Positions 1 to 6,126 of a DNA stretch of 10,887 nt are shown here, one piece after another; within the stretch, counting starts at the first letter, position 1, and each line of letters begins with the position of its first letter. The notes beneath the pieces were generated by a model. That model saw only the letters and a program-made list of their open reading frames with translations, ran no database searches and was not told where the DNA came from. The DNA comes from Methanoregulaceae archaeon (GTDB taxonomy: Archaea; Halobacteriota; Methanomicrobia; Methanomicrobiales; Methanospirillaceae). The stretch spans positions 1 to 10,887 of the forward strand of contig JAJRBS010000123.1 in NCBI GenBank assembly GCA_028679325.1, read 5' to 3'. Position numbers and translations under genes: made by a program.

Positions 1-20
1 AGGCAGGAGGTACAACCCTG

Positions 21-266
21 ATGCTTGACCGCTGCCCGGGATCCGCAAATCTCCGTACCCCGACACTCGCCATAAAAAAATGCCCCCGGTGCGGGGAAGA
101 GATCGAGGTCTTCTCGACCGATGTCACGGTGCCCTGCGGGAAGTGCGGTTTCGTTGTCTACAACGATCTGCTCTCCTGCGTCCAGTGGTGCAAATATGCA
201 AGGGAGTGCGTGGGCGAGGAGACTTACCAGCGGCTTATGGAGAAGAAACCGGATGAGCAACGGTGA
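21..266 (+). CDS. Small Cys-rich zinc-ribbon protein, function unknown
   Basis: Protein of 81 residues. Two CxxC pairs (C21/C24 and C39/C42) form a likely zinc ribbon, followed by a second Cys cluster (C53, C57, C63) in the segment SCVQWCKYARECVGEE. Seven ordered cysteines suggest one bound zinc, with the tail possibly binding a second metal or an Fe-S cluster (inference). No signal peptide or membrane helix is visible, so it is probably cytoplasmic. The ATG at 21 is preceded by a perfect AGGAGG at 5-10 with a 10-base gap, which supports this start. The frame stays open to the window edge, so a longer protein starting outside cannot be excluded, and residues 1-17 look low in conservation. It converges with the radical SAM gene, with 36 pyrimidine-rich bases between the stops. 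I recall similar short proteins from anaerobic bacteria and methanogens but know no assigned role. Confidence 0.75.
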   Translation: MLDRCPGSANLRTPTLAIKKCPRCGEEIEVFSTDVTVPCGKCGFVVYNDLLSCVQWCKYARECVGEETYQRLMEKKPDEQR

Positions 267-302
267 ACGTTTCTCCTTTCTCTTCCGCCGGATATACTCT
301 TT

Positions 303-1271
303 TCAGCGTTCTGCGTCACCACCAGGAAACCCGCGGTGCAGCCCGTATTTCCGTGCACTCGAAAGAGCCTGCCGGTATTCATCATCGGTGATCTCCCGGA
401 CGAGGGGTCCGAACCTGGCGTTCCGGGCGATACAATCCCGGCACTCTGCTGAACGGTTGTACCGGTACTGGTCCATGATGTTCACGTAAGCGTCCTTTGA
501 CACCCGCTCACCGATGAACCGCAGAATCTCATCTGTGCCGGCCAGGTCACCGGGAAGGACCAGGTGGCGGATGATCAGGCCCCGGACCGCGGTCCCGTCC
601 TCGATCACCAGGTCTCCCACCTGCCGCTGCATCTCGGATATGGCCTCCTGCATGACGGCCACGTACCCGGGAGCGTCGGAGAGGGCCCAGGCTGTCTCCT
701 CGTCACCGTACTTGGCATCCGGCATGTAGATGTCAAAGACACCGTCAAGGAGCCGGAGGGTCTCGAGAGTATCGTAGGTACCGGTATTGTAGACCAGGGG
801 GATCGACAGTCCCTTCCCGGCGGCGATGGCTGTCGCCCGGAGGATCTGGGGAACGAAGTGGCTCGGGGTCACGAAGTTGATGTTGTGGCAGCGCCGCTCC
901 TGGAGGGAGAGCATCATGCCTGCCAGATCTTCACAGGAGATCCCGTCTGCCTGCAGATGCCTGCTGATCGAATAGTTCTGGCAGAAGACACACCGCATGT
1001 TGCAGCCCGAGAGAAATATTGTGCCGGAGCCGTGCCTGCCGATGAGGGGCTGCTCCTCACCGAAATGGGGTCCGGAGCTTGCCACTTCAGGGAGGAATCC
1101 TCCGCTGCAGTATCCCCGCTCTCCAGCGGTCCGGTCCACCCTGCAGTTCCGGGGGCAGACGGTGCAGGAGGGGAGGAGGGCCATGGCCTTGTCCGCCCGC
1201 CGTTTGAGTTCACCGGATTCGAAGAGGTGGATGTAGGAGGGCCGGGACATCACTGGGAGTATCAGACTCAT
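303..1271 (-). CDS. Radical SAM protein of the PflX / pyruvate-formate-lyase-activase-like group
   Basis: Protein of 322 residues. The radical SAM [4Fe-4S] motif CxxxCxxC is C90-N-M-R-C94-V-F-C97 within a GTIFLSGCNMRCVFC context. An N-terminal Cys set, CTVCPRNC (C36, C39, C43) plus C55, precedes the barrel, as in the COG1313 (PflX) group. The following blocks NFVTPSHF, YNTGTYD and DIYMPDAKYG also fit that group. Such proteins use S-adenosylmethionine to make a 5'-deoxyadenosyl radical; the target of this subgroup is not established, and no glycyl-radical enzyme is encoded nearby. The frame is open back to 1442, but those codons look non-coding. The ATG at 1271 has GGTGA 11 bases upstream, whereas the next ATG (1250) has no RBS. 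The gene is divergent from the FMN-binding protein. The family is confident, the substrate unknown. Confidence 0.9.
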   Translation of the reverse strand: MSLILPVMSRPSYIHLFESGELKRRADKAMALLPSCTVCPRNCRVDRTAGERGYCSGGFLPEVASSGPHFGEEQPLIGRHGSGTIFLSGCNMRCVFCQNYSISRHLQADGISCEDLAGMMLSLQERRCHNINFVTPSHFVPQILRATAIAAGKGLSIPLVYNTGTYDTLETLRLLDGVFDIYMPDAKYGDEETAWALSDAPGYVAVMQEAISEMQRQVGDLVIEDGTAVRGLIIRHLVLPGDLAGTDEILRFIGERVSKDAYVNIMDQYRYNRSAECRDCIARNARFGPLVREITDDEYRQALSSARKYGLHRGFPGGDAER

Positions 1272-1369
1272 GGATGAAGAAGTCACCGGGGGACTATCCG
1301 CCGTTGAACAAAAGGAATAAACGCAGGAAGATCTATTGGACATGTATAAGACGGACAGGTGATCTTCCG
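1272..1369. promoter_or_regulatory. Divergent promoter region between the radical SAM and FMN-binding genes
   Basis: These 98 bases separate two divergent starts and must hold both promoters unless transcripts enter from outside. The only AT-rich element is around 1311-1323 (AAAAGGAATAAAC; GTTTATTCC on the minus strand). It lies about 25 bases before a plausible minus-strand start near 1293 and about 25 before a plus-strand start near 1345. Both matches to a TATA box are weak. Confidence 0.25.
1357..1364 (+). promoter_or_regulatory. Strong ribosome-binding site that fixes the FMN-binding protein start
   Basis: AGGTGATC is an exact complement to the archaeal 16S rRNA 3' end (GATCACCT). It ends 5 bases before the ATG at 1370. 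It shows that the in-frame ATG at 1274 is not the start. Confidence 0.8.
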
Positions 1370-1774
1370 ATGGTAAATCTGACTGCAGAGATGAAAGAGG
1401 CCTTCGGGAAGGTGAAGCTCTTCCCGGTGGCCACCGCTTCAAAGAGCGGGGTGCCGAACGTCGCTCCCATTGCCTATGTGATGCTGATGAGTGATGACAC
1501 CATCTGGCTGGGGGACAACTTCATGCACAAGACGTTGGCGAATGTGAAAGAGAACCCCCACATGGCCATCTATGTTTATGATCCTGACAGCAAGAAGTGC
1601 TTCCAGGTCAAGGGAAAGGTTGAAGTGAAGACCAGCGGCCCGGACTACGAGAAGATGAAAGGGATGGTCAAGGCCAAGAAACCTGAGCTCCCGGCCAAAT
1701 CGCTTCTCATCATGAAGGTGACCGAAGCTTTCCAGTGTGCTCCCGGTCCTACCGCAGGAACCAAACTCCTCTGA
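1370..1774 (+). CDS. Pyridoxamine 5'-phosphate oxidase-related FMN-binding split-barrel protein
   Basis: Protein of 134 residues. The order of segments fits the small single-domain PNPOx-like fold: an N-terminal helix (VNLTAEMKEAF), strand FPVATASKSGVPNVAPIAYV, strand TIWLGDNFMHKTLANVKENP, then HMAIYVYD and FQVKGKVEV, and a C-terminal half ending near FQCAPGPTAGTKLL. The HKTLANVKENP stretch is typical of these flavin-binding proteins. The family binds FMN, and sometimes heme or F420, in dimers. The substrate here cannot be told, and a true PNP oxidase role is unlikely at this length. The protein is probably cytoplasmic. It is a single-gene unit with its own T-tract terminator, divergent from the radical SAM gene and convergent with the lipoprotein gene. 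An upstream in-frame ATG at 1274 is rejected because the perfect RBS lies just before 1370. Confidence 0.88.
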   Translation: MVNLTAEMKEAFGKVKLFPVATASKSGVPNVAPIAYVMLMSDDTIWLGDNFMHKTLANVKENPHMAIYVYDPDSKKCFQVKGKVEVKTSGPDYEKMKGMVKAKKPELPAKSLLIMKVTEAFQCAPGPTAGTKLL

Positions 1775-1781
1775 TCATTTA

Positions 1782-1794
1782 TTTCTTTTTTTTT
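1782..1794 (+). terminator. T-tract terminator of the FMN-binding protein gene
   Basis: TTT-C-T9 begins 8 bases after the TGA stop. Archaeal RNA polymerase ends transcription at such T-runs without needing a hairpin, and no strong hairpin is seen. Confidence 0.6.
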
Positions 1795-1836
1795 CAACCG
1801 GTATGAATCGCCATTCCGGGGGACCGGGCTCTGGCG

Positions 1837-1846
1837 AAAAAAAATT
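1837..1846 (-). terminator. T-tract terminator of the lipoprotein gene
   Basis: An A8 run on the plus strand (1837-1844) reads as T8 on the minus strand, starting 2 bases after the lipoprotein stop codon. With the T9 run at 1786-1794 it gives a paired terminator between convergent genes. Confidence 0.6.
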
Positions 1847-2677
1847 TCAGGAGGGGAAGGTCCCATAGGCTGAAAAGAGCTGGGAGAACGGTCCCCGAAT
1901 AGCAACCGATGCATTCGCTATTGTGCTGTTATCTCCGGACCTGATGGCGTTTTTCAGGTTTTCAATAGCCGCAGATTCGTTGTTGATGAGTAACTGTATC
2001 TGGTCGACCTTTGACTGGTTGAAATCGAAGAGATCGGCACTGATATTACCGCCGCTCACGTTCCGCCACCGGGCCTCGGCTTCAGGCAGAGTTGCGGCGA
2101 TAAGGGGGACGTTCACCTCTCCTAGGGGCCGGTTGTATGCTGCCAGGTAAATTCTCTCCATCGGATCATGGAAGAGCGTCAGGTTGTCGATGAAGTAGGT
2201 GATGTGGTTCCGCGTCCGGAGATCGAGCATGGTCAGCCGGACCTGTTCCAGTTCGGTATGGGCTCCGGAAAGATTGCCTTCGTTAATCCGGATATTGGCA
2301 CGCCTGATCGTCATGTTCACGGTCTCAAGATCGGTATTCCATAAAGGATCCGCCGGCACATGCCCTGTGTACCGTGCCTGGAAAGTAGTCCATGCGGGGA
2401 GGAGAGTATCCATAGCCTTCCGGGATGCCGCCGAGTTGTTCTGCGAGGTGAGGGCAAGCACCGGGATGTATGCCTTATCGAGGGAGGCCATGTCCCTGAG
2501 CATAGTTACGGACGGACCGTTCTGCTGGCCCTGTCCGGGCACCATGGTCACGGTGACCGATGGAGACGGGACGGTCGTGTTTCCTGACGGTCCCATGACA
2601 CATCCCGCGGTCAGAATTGCACCAATACAGATCAGGCCTGCAAATGCAGGTAACAGGAATCGTAAAGTTGAGTTCAT
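1847..2677 (-). CDS. Secreted or membrane-anchored lipoprotein, function unknown
   Basis: Protein of 276 residues. The N-terminus is a lipoprotein signal: a short start with one Arg, a hydrophobic core at about 6-22, and lipobox LTAGC with the acceptor Cys at 26. A Ser/Thr/Pro/Gly-rich linker follows (about 27-60), then a mostly helical, polar domain to the end with several N-x-S/T sites. It is expected on the outer face of the cell membrane. Residues of the mature domain match no family I can name; the repeated helix pattern could be a helical bundle. The start is set by AGGTGAGG (2686-2693 on the plus strand, read in reverse) 8 bases before the ATG at 2677; the earlier in-frame Met at 2704 has no such site. 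It ends at a T-tract, converging with the FMN-binding gene. It appears monocistronic. Confidence 0.82.
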   Translation of the reverse strand: MNSTLRFLLPAFAGLICIGAILTAGCVMGPSGNTTVPSPSVTVTMVPGQGQQNGPSVTMLRDMASLDKAYIPVLALTSQNNSAASRKAMDTLLPAWTTFQARYTGHVPADPLWNTDLETVNMTIRRANIRINEGNLSGAHTELEQVRLTMLDLRTRNHITYFIDNLTLFHDPMERIYLAAYNRPLGEVNVPLIAATLPEAEARWRNVSGGNISADLFDFNQSKVDQIQLLINNESAAIENLKNAIRSGDNSTIANASVAIRGPFSQLFSAYGTFPS

Positions 2678-2710
2678 ATGACATACCTCACCTGCAGATG
2701 ACACGGACTT

Positions 2711-2722
2711 GTTAAAGAGTTA
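2711..2722 (-). promoter_or_regulatory. Possible TATA element for the lipoprotein gene
   Basis: CTCTTTAACAAG on the minus strand lies 34-45 bases before the ATG at 2677. That would put a transcript start near 2690 and give a leader just long enough for the RBS. The match is weak. Confidence 0.25.
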
Positions 2723-2902
2723 TTGGTTCATCTTTTTTTGGCACCACCACCCCCCGGTTTCTCAGGATATTTTTGGAAAATAGGGGCGGATTAAACCCTG
2801 GAATCCAGATCCGGGAGCAGGGTATTAAAAACGACGGACCGGCAAGAAAGGGATACTGGCAGGGCTAAAACGTGATAAACCGGGAGGCGGGTGTCCGAGC
2901 CT

Positions 2903-3034
2903 CTACGATATCTCGACAGCATACTCTCTGAAGGGATCCCCGATGACAAGAAACAGGAGCAGTGCAAACAGGATACCTATCGAAAAGGTCAGGAGCTTCG
3001 CTCGTCTGATAAGATTTGAAAAGAAAAGGGATAT
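2903..3034 (-). other. Open frame for a one-helix membrane peptide with no usual start codon
   Basis: Read on the minus strand, this frame gives about 43 residues ending in TAG at 2903-2905. It has a basic stretch (IRRAKL), a hydrophobic helix of about 20 residues (LTFSIGILFALLLFLVI) and a short charged tail (GDPFREYAVEIS). The layout is that of a small inner-facing-basic membrane protein. No in-frame ATG, GTG or TTG exists between the histone stop region and the helix. The first near-start is ATA at 3034, and there is no RBS. It lies just downstream of the histone gene in the same direction. It may be a real small protein with an unusual start, a decayed gene or chance; the opposite strand carries a charged frame, which can produce a hydrophobic shadow. 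The rest of the spacer (2705-2902) shows only a C-rich tract and weak hairpins such as GAGGC/GCCTC at 2884-2903. Confidence 0.35.
3018..3030 (-). terminator. Likely T-rich terminator after the histone gene
   Basis: The minus strand reads CCCTTTTCTTTTC, starting 9 bases after the histone stop codon. It is a broken T-tract of the kind that ends archaeal transcripts. Confidence 0.4.
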
Positions 3035-3039
3035 TGAAC

Positions 3040-3246
3040 TCAGACGGATTTTACCGCGAGCTCGACATCCTCTTCCTTGATGGTCTTTCGACCAGCATGC
3101 ATCGCCAGCTTGTTCGATTCCCTAGCAAGACAGGCAATGTAGTCTTCTGCCTTCTCGAGAAGAGCAACGGCGGCGTCGCTTCCGACCCGCTCAGCACCGC
3201 TCTTCTTCGCGATACGTACAACTGCTGCAATAGGTAAATCTGCCAC
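3040..3246 (-). CDS. Archaeal histone (HMf family)
   Basis: Protein of 68 residues, the usual length for a single histone-fold archaeal histone without tails. It opens with LPIAAVVRI (alpha-1 with R11), then SGAERVGSDA (loop 1 with R20), a long central helix, and AGRKTIKEEDVELAV (loop 2 and alpha-3, with R53, K54, T55). Positions that pair dimers into longer stacks in HMfB (Leu46, His49, Asp59) correspond to L47, H50 and D60 here, so extended wrapping of DNA is expected (inference). A cysteine at 39 in the central helix is unusual for the group. The start codon is GTG, with GAGGT at 3253-3257 six bases upstream and a good TATA box at 3280-3287. It binds and compacts chromosomal DNA as a homodimer or with paralogues. 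It stands alone between the lipoprotein gene and the kdp operon. Confidence 0.95.
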   Translation of the reverse strand: MADLPIAAVVRIAKKSGAERVGSDAAVALLEKAEDYIACLARESNKLAMHAGRKTIKEEDVELAVKSV

Positions 3247-3279
3247 CTTATTACCTCAAACTAATAAATAGCGTTCAGA

Positions 3280-3287
3280 TATTTATA
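3280..3287 (-). promoter_or_regulatory. TATA box of the histone gene, possibly used in both directions
   Basis: TATAAATA on the minus strand is preceded by a purine-rich GGAATAAAGG that fits a BRE. Its centre is about 26 bases from the RBS region (near 3257), which predicts a very short leader before the GTG start at 3246. On the plus strand the same stretch reads TATTTATA and could drive transcription towards 3335. A second AT-rich element (TTTTATATA, 3327-3335) lies upstream. Confidence 0.6.
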
Positions 3288-3334
3288 CCTTTATTCCAAA
3301 AGCCGGTGAAAGGGTCACATAGGAGGTTTTATAT

Positions 3335-3415
3335 ATGACTGCCAGTAATTTTTTGGCCCGTCAGGCCGTGCACGGAAGCGGGAATGAACCCTCATACCGG
3401 CATGATCGCGGATGA
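3335..3415 (+). CDS. Possible 26-residue peptide with a strong ribosome-binding site
   Basis: An ATG at 3335 follows a perfect AGGAGG (3321-3326) with 8 bases between. The frame runs 26 codons to TGA at 3413-3415. The peptide (starting MTASNFLARQ, ending YRHDRG) is polar, has no membrane helix and resembles nothing I know. The TATA-like element at 3280-3287 would place a transcript start about 25 bases before this ATG. Against it: the RBS-to-ATG stretch TTTTATATA can itself be a promoter, and codon use is uninformative at this length. It is the only plus-strand candidate in the stretch 3247-3548, which otherwise holds the histone promoter and a CCGTGCACGG palindrome at 3366-3375. Confidence 0.25.
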   Translation: MTASNFLARQAVHGSGNEPSYRHDRG

Positions 3416-3548
3416 ATGACCCCCATCACGCATTCCCGGGCAGGAAATGGGGCTTGCTGAAAGCCACGTGCCGCATATGGGCAAGGGTCCCGGCCAGGCT
3501 CGCAAGAACTCGATCCAGCCGAAATGAAGGGTCGCTTCCGGAAATGCC

Positions 3549-5519
3549 CTACTCGATAAACCGCTCGAGAGCGATAGCACCGAGATTTCCCACCGTTTCC
3601 AGCGTCTCCAGGAGGTCAGCCGGCATCTCCAGCATCTTCGGGCTGAAATGAAGACCGATGACCCCGATGGTCGCCTTATGGGCCTTGAGGGGGACATACG
3701 TGCCCGATGCCCAGGAGAGGGTGCCTGTCCCCTTCCCGGCAGGGAGCCCGTTCTGGTAGGTCCAGACTGCAATGGTATCTTCCTTGGCGGCATTCGGGTA
3801 GTCCCGGTCACCGGCTGCGACCTTGAGTAATCCATCGGAATGCAGGTAGATGTTAACTTTCTCGGCTCCAAGTTCCTTCCCATGGGCGGTCAGAAGGTTC
3901 AGGACTTCTTCCAGATCCTTTGCCTCGGCTAATCCCCGTGAGAGGCCGGCCAGGGCCGATGATTTCACTTCGCTTCTCCAGATCTGCTGGGCTACGTACC
4001 GGAGTCTGCTGGCAAGGTAACTGACCAGGAGCGCAATGACGACGTAGCCCACGAAGGAGATGAAGTATTCCCAGTCGCTGACCGATAGGGTATAGTAGGG
4101 CTCGACAAAAACGAAAGCAAAGACCAGGATACTGAATATGGCGGTGAAGATCGACGCCCCGTACCCGAAGAAATAGGCGACGAGAACCACCGGAATGAGC
4201 TGGATGATCAGCATGTTTGGCTCGGATATCGTGCCAAGGAGCAGGTAGTTGACGAGCGTGGCGGCGGCCACACCAACAGACCCGATCAGGTAATGCCGGG
4301 GCAGGAGGCGGGGGAGCTGCCAGTGGAGGGGAGTCTGGGATTCTGATTTCCAATCGAAGAGGTAGATATCGACCCCCTTCGCCGACCGCATGACCCGGTA
4401 CACGGGTGAGATAAGGATATCGAGCCCCCGCGGCTTCCCGAGGATGATCATGGTGACATTATGGGCCTGGGCGTAGCGTACCAGCTCGTCTGCGATGCTG
4501 TTTGCCGGGTACCGGACGATGTGGCCACCGAGACTATGGGTGGTGCTGAAGGCCTCCTCGAGCCAGGCCTGTTCCTGGTCCGAGAGCCGGGAGTATTCCT
4601 CTGTCTCCACATACAGCACCTCCCAGTCAGCATTCAGCCGGACCGACATCCGGTAGGCTGCCCGGACCATCCTCTCCGCGTAGGGACCCGGCCGGATGCC
4701 CACGAGCACCCTCTCTGTCGCCGGCCAGGGACGGTCGATGGCCTTCAGGCGCTTGTGGAGGAGCATCCGCTGGTCGGTCACCCCTGCCACCTGCCGGAGG
4801 GCGAGCTGCCGCAGGGCCATGAGGTTGCCAGTCTCAAAGAACCGGGTTACGGCTTCGGAGGCCATATCCTTGACATAGACCTTCCCTTCCCGCAACCGTT
4901 CCTGCAGTTCATCGGGAGGTATATCGATGAGCTTGATATCGTCAGCCCTCTGGACCAGGGTGTCGGGGACAGTCTCCTTCACCGTTACGCCTGTGATTTG
5001 CCGAAGTGCGTCGTTCAGGCTCTCGAGGTGCTGGATGTTGAGGGTGGTGAAGACCGATATCCCGGCATTCAGGAGCTCCTCGATGTCCTGGTAGCGTTTG
5101 AGGTTCCGCATGCCCGGGGCATTGGTGTGGGCGAGCTCGTCGATGAGAACGATCTCCGGTCGGAGTGCGAGGAGGGCATCGATATCCGGTTCCCGGAGCG
5201 TCATTCCTGCGTAGGAGATCCCCCGGACAGGGATAGAACGGATCTGCCGGGCGAGCGCATCGGTATCGACCCTCCCATGCGTCTCCACGTATCCGATCAC
5301 CACGTCATGCCCCTCGGAGCGCCGCTGGATCCCGTCAGACAGCATGGCGTAGGTCTTTCCGACCCCCGCGGCATACCCAAGATACACCGTGAACTTCCCC
5401 CGGCTCTTCTTCCTCTCCTCCTCGTTCGCGATGGTGAGGAATTCTTCGGGAGAAACCCGGTTCTCGGGTCTCCCGGAAGACCCTTCCCTGGTGCCAAGAA
5501 ACGGGAGAATGGCCGGCAT
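3549..5519 (-). CDS. kdpD: KdpD-type sensor without a histidine-kinase core
   Basis: Protein of 656 residues against about 890 for full-length E. coli KdpD. An N-terminal KdpD domain (about 42-250) has Walker A GYAAGVGKT (48-56), GYVETHGR (76-83) and Walker B VLIDELAHTNAPG (124-136). A universal-stress-protein domain follows (about 270-390), then a four-helix membrane domain (about 415-510) and a GAF-like domain (about 525-655) that ends the protein in ALERFIE. The HisKA and ATPase domains are absent, and no response regulator lies alongside. By eye the USP domain lacks the SxS and FTAxY residues tied to c-di-AMP binding in staphylococcal KdpD (IRPGP and WEVLY occupy these places). The ATG at 5519 directly follows the kdpC stop (TGA|ATG), with GGAGAG inside kdpC, so translation is probably coupled. 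It may sense K+ status and act on KdpABC directly or through another partner (inference). Confidence 0.88.
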   Translation of the reverse strand: MPAILPFLGTREGSSGRPENRVSPEEFLTIANEEERKKSRGKFTVYLGYAAGVGKTYAMLSDGIQRRSEGHDVVIGYVETHGRVDTDALARQIRSIPVRGISYAGMTLREPDIDALLALRPEIVLIDELAHTNAPGMRNLKRYQDIEELLNAGISVFTTLNIQHLESLNDALRQITGVTVKETVPDTLVQRADDIKLIDIPPDELQERLREGKVYVKDMASEAVTRFFETGNLMALRQLALRQVAGVTDQRMLLHKRLKAIDRPWPATERVLVGIRPGPYAERMVRAAYRMSVRLNADWEVLYVETEEYSRLSDQEQAWLEEAFSTTHSLGGHIVRYPANSIADELVRYAQAHNVTMIILGKPRGLDILISPVYRVMRSAKGVDIYLFDWKSESQTPLHWQLPRLLPRHYLIGSVGVAAATLVNYLLLGTISEPNMLIIQLIPVVLVAYFFGYGASIFTAIFSILVFAFVFVEPYYTLSVSDWEYFISFVGYVVIALLVSYLASRLRYVAQQIWRSEVKSSALAGLSRGLAEAKDLEEVLNLLTAHGKELGAEKVNIYLHSDGLLKVAAGDRDYPNAAKEDTIAVWTYQNGLPAGKGTGTLSWASGTYVPLKAHKATIGVIGLHFSPKMLEMPADLLETLETVGNLGAIALERFIE

Positions 5520-6116
5520 TCACGACTCTCCGGGTGGGGAGGAGAGCGGGTAGCGATTGTCAAGGTCACTGTTCATCAGGAAGACATTCACGTACGGCTC
5601 GACAGAGAGAAACGGCAGGCCCTGTTCGGCATGAGATAGGACGAAGGCTTCGAGATCGTCTTCCGTCATATTCCTCTCCCGGGCAACGACCGGAACCTGG
5701 GCGAGAGCAGCGGCAAGGCTGATGTGGGGGTCGAGCCCGCTGGCCGAAGACATCACCAGGTCGGAGGGGAACGGTGCCGGGACCTGCCGTGTTTTGAGAT
5801 CGGCTATTCTCGCATCAATCGAGGAGAAGAGCGCCGGGTTCGTGGGCCCGAGATTCGATCCCCCGGAAGCCTTCCCGTTGTAGGGAGACCCTGCCGTGGC
5901 TGAAGGACGCCCGATGAAATAACCACGGCCGGAAAACTCCTGGCCGATCAGCAGGGATCCCCGGACTGTCCCCACCGTTCCGGTTACCAGGCTCCCTCCT
6001 GCCTGGTAGGGAAAGACGGCCGTGCCGATGGCGGTGATCACGAGAGGGTAAAGGATCCCGGTGAGGAGGAAGAGGACAAGGAAGAGGAGCAGACCGGTCT
6101 TCAGATCCTTTCTCAT
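5520..6116 (-). CDS. kdpC: K+-transporting P-type ATPase subunit C
   Basis: Protein of 198 residues, close to the usual 190. One N-terminal membrane helix (about 8-31) anchors an extracytoplasmic domain. Family blocks are GQEFSGRGYFIGRPSA (58-73), SGGSNLGPTNP (84-94) and SDLVMSSASGLDPHIS (118-133), with the conserved region continuing to about residue 177. KdpC is the accessory subunit that holds KdpA and KdpB together and raises K+ affinity. The C-terminal tail after about 178 (NSDLDNRYPLSSPPGES) is longer and less conserved than in bacterial KdpC. It begins 10 bases after the kdpB stop with AAGGGTG as RBS and ends immediately before the kdpD start, so it sits within the operon. Confidence 0.96.
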   Translation of the reverse strand: MRKDLKTGLLLFLVLFLLTGILYPLVITAIGTAVFPYQAGGSLVTGTVGTVRGSLLIGQEFSGRGYFIGRPSATAGSPYNGKASGGSNLGPTNPALFSSIDARIADLKTRQVPAPFPSDLVMSSASGLDPHISLAAALAQVPVVARERNMTEDDLEAFVLSHAEQGLPFLSVEPYVNVFLMNSDLDNRYPLSSPPGES

Positions 6117-6126
6117 AACGCACCCT

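Noticed and set aside
1274..1369. N-terminal extension of the FMN-binding protein from the ATG at 1274.
   Set aside because: Basic, non-conserved residues; the exact RBS AGGTGATC sits just before 1370.
1272..1442. N-terminal extension of the radical SAM protein to 1442.
   Set aside because: It would overlap the divergent gene's coding region and promoter, and the Ser/Pro/Arg-rich sequence does not fit the family.
2943..3080. Plus-strand frame starting ATG at 2943 (MTRNRSS...), about 45 codons, with AAGGGAT upstream.
   Set aside because: Arg-rich, runs antisense into the histone gene and matches nothing; the minus-strand membrane-helix frame is the better candidate for this DNA.
3356..3375. 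GGCC-type inverted repeat and CCGTGCACGG palindrome as a kdp operon terminator.
   Set aside because: On the minus strand the repeat is followed by A residues rather than T residues, so it does not look like a terminator for kdpD; no other role is evident.
3426..3548. Open frame of about 40 codons after the kdpD TAG stop, suggesting readthrough or a pyrrolysine codon.
   Set aside because: The extension has no kinase motif (no SHDLRTP-like block) and no recognisable domain. TAG readthrough has no supporting context here.
4461..5639. Long open frame on the plus strand opposite kdpD and kdpC.
   Set aside because: It is the antisense shadow of a high-GC gene; its product is low-complexity and matches no family, while the minus strand encodes clear KdpD and KdpC.
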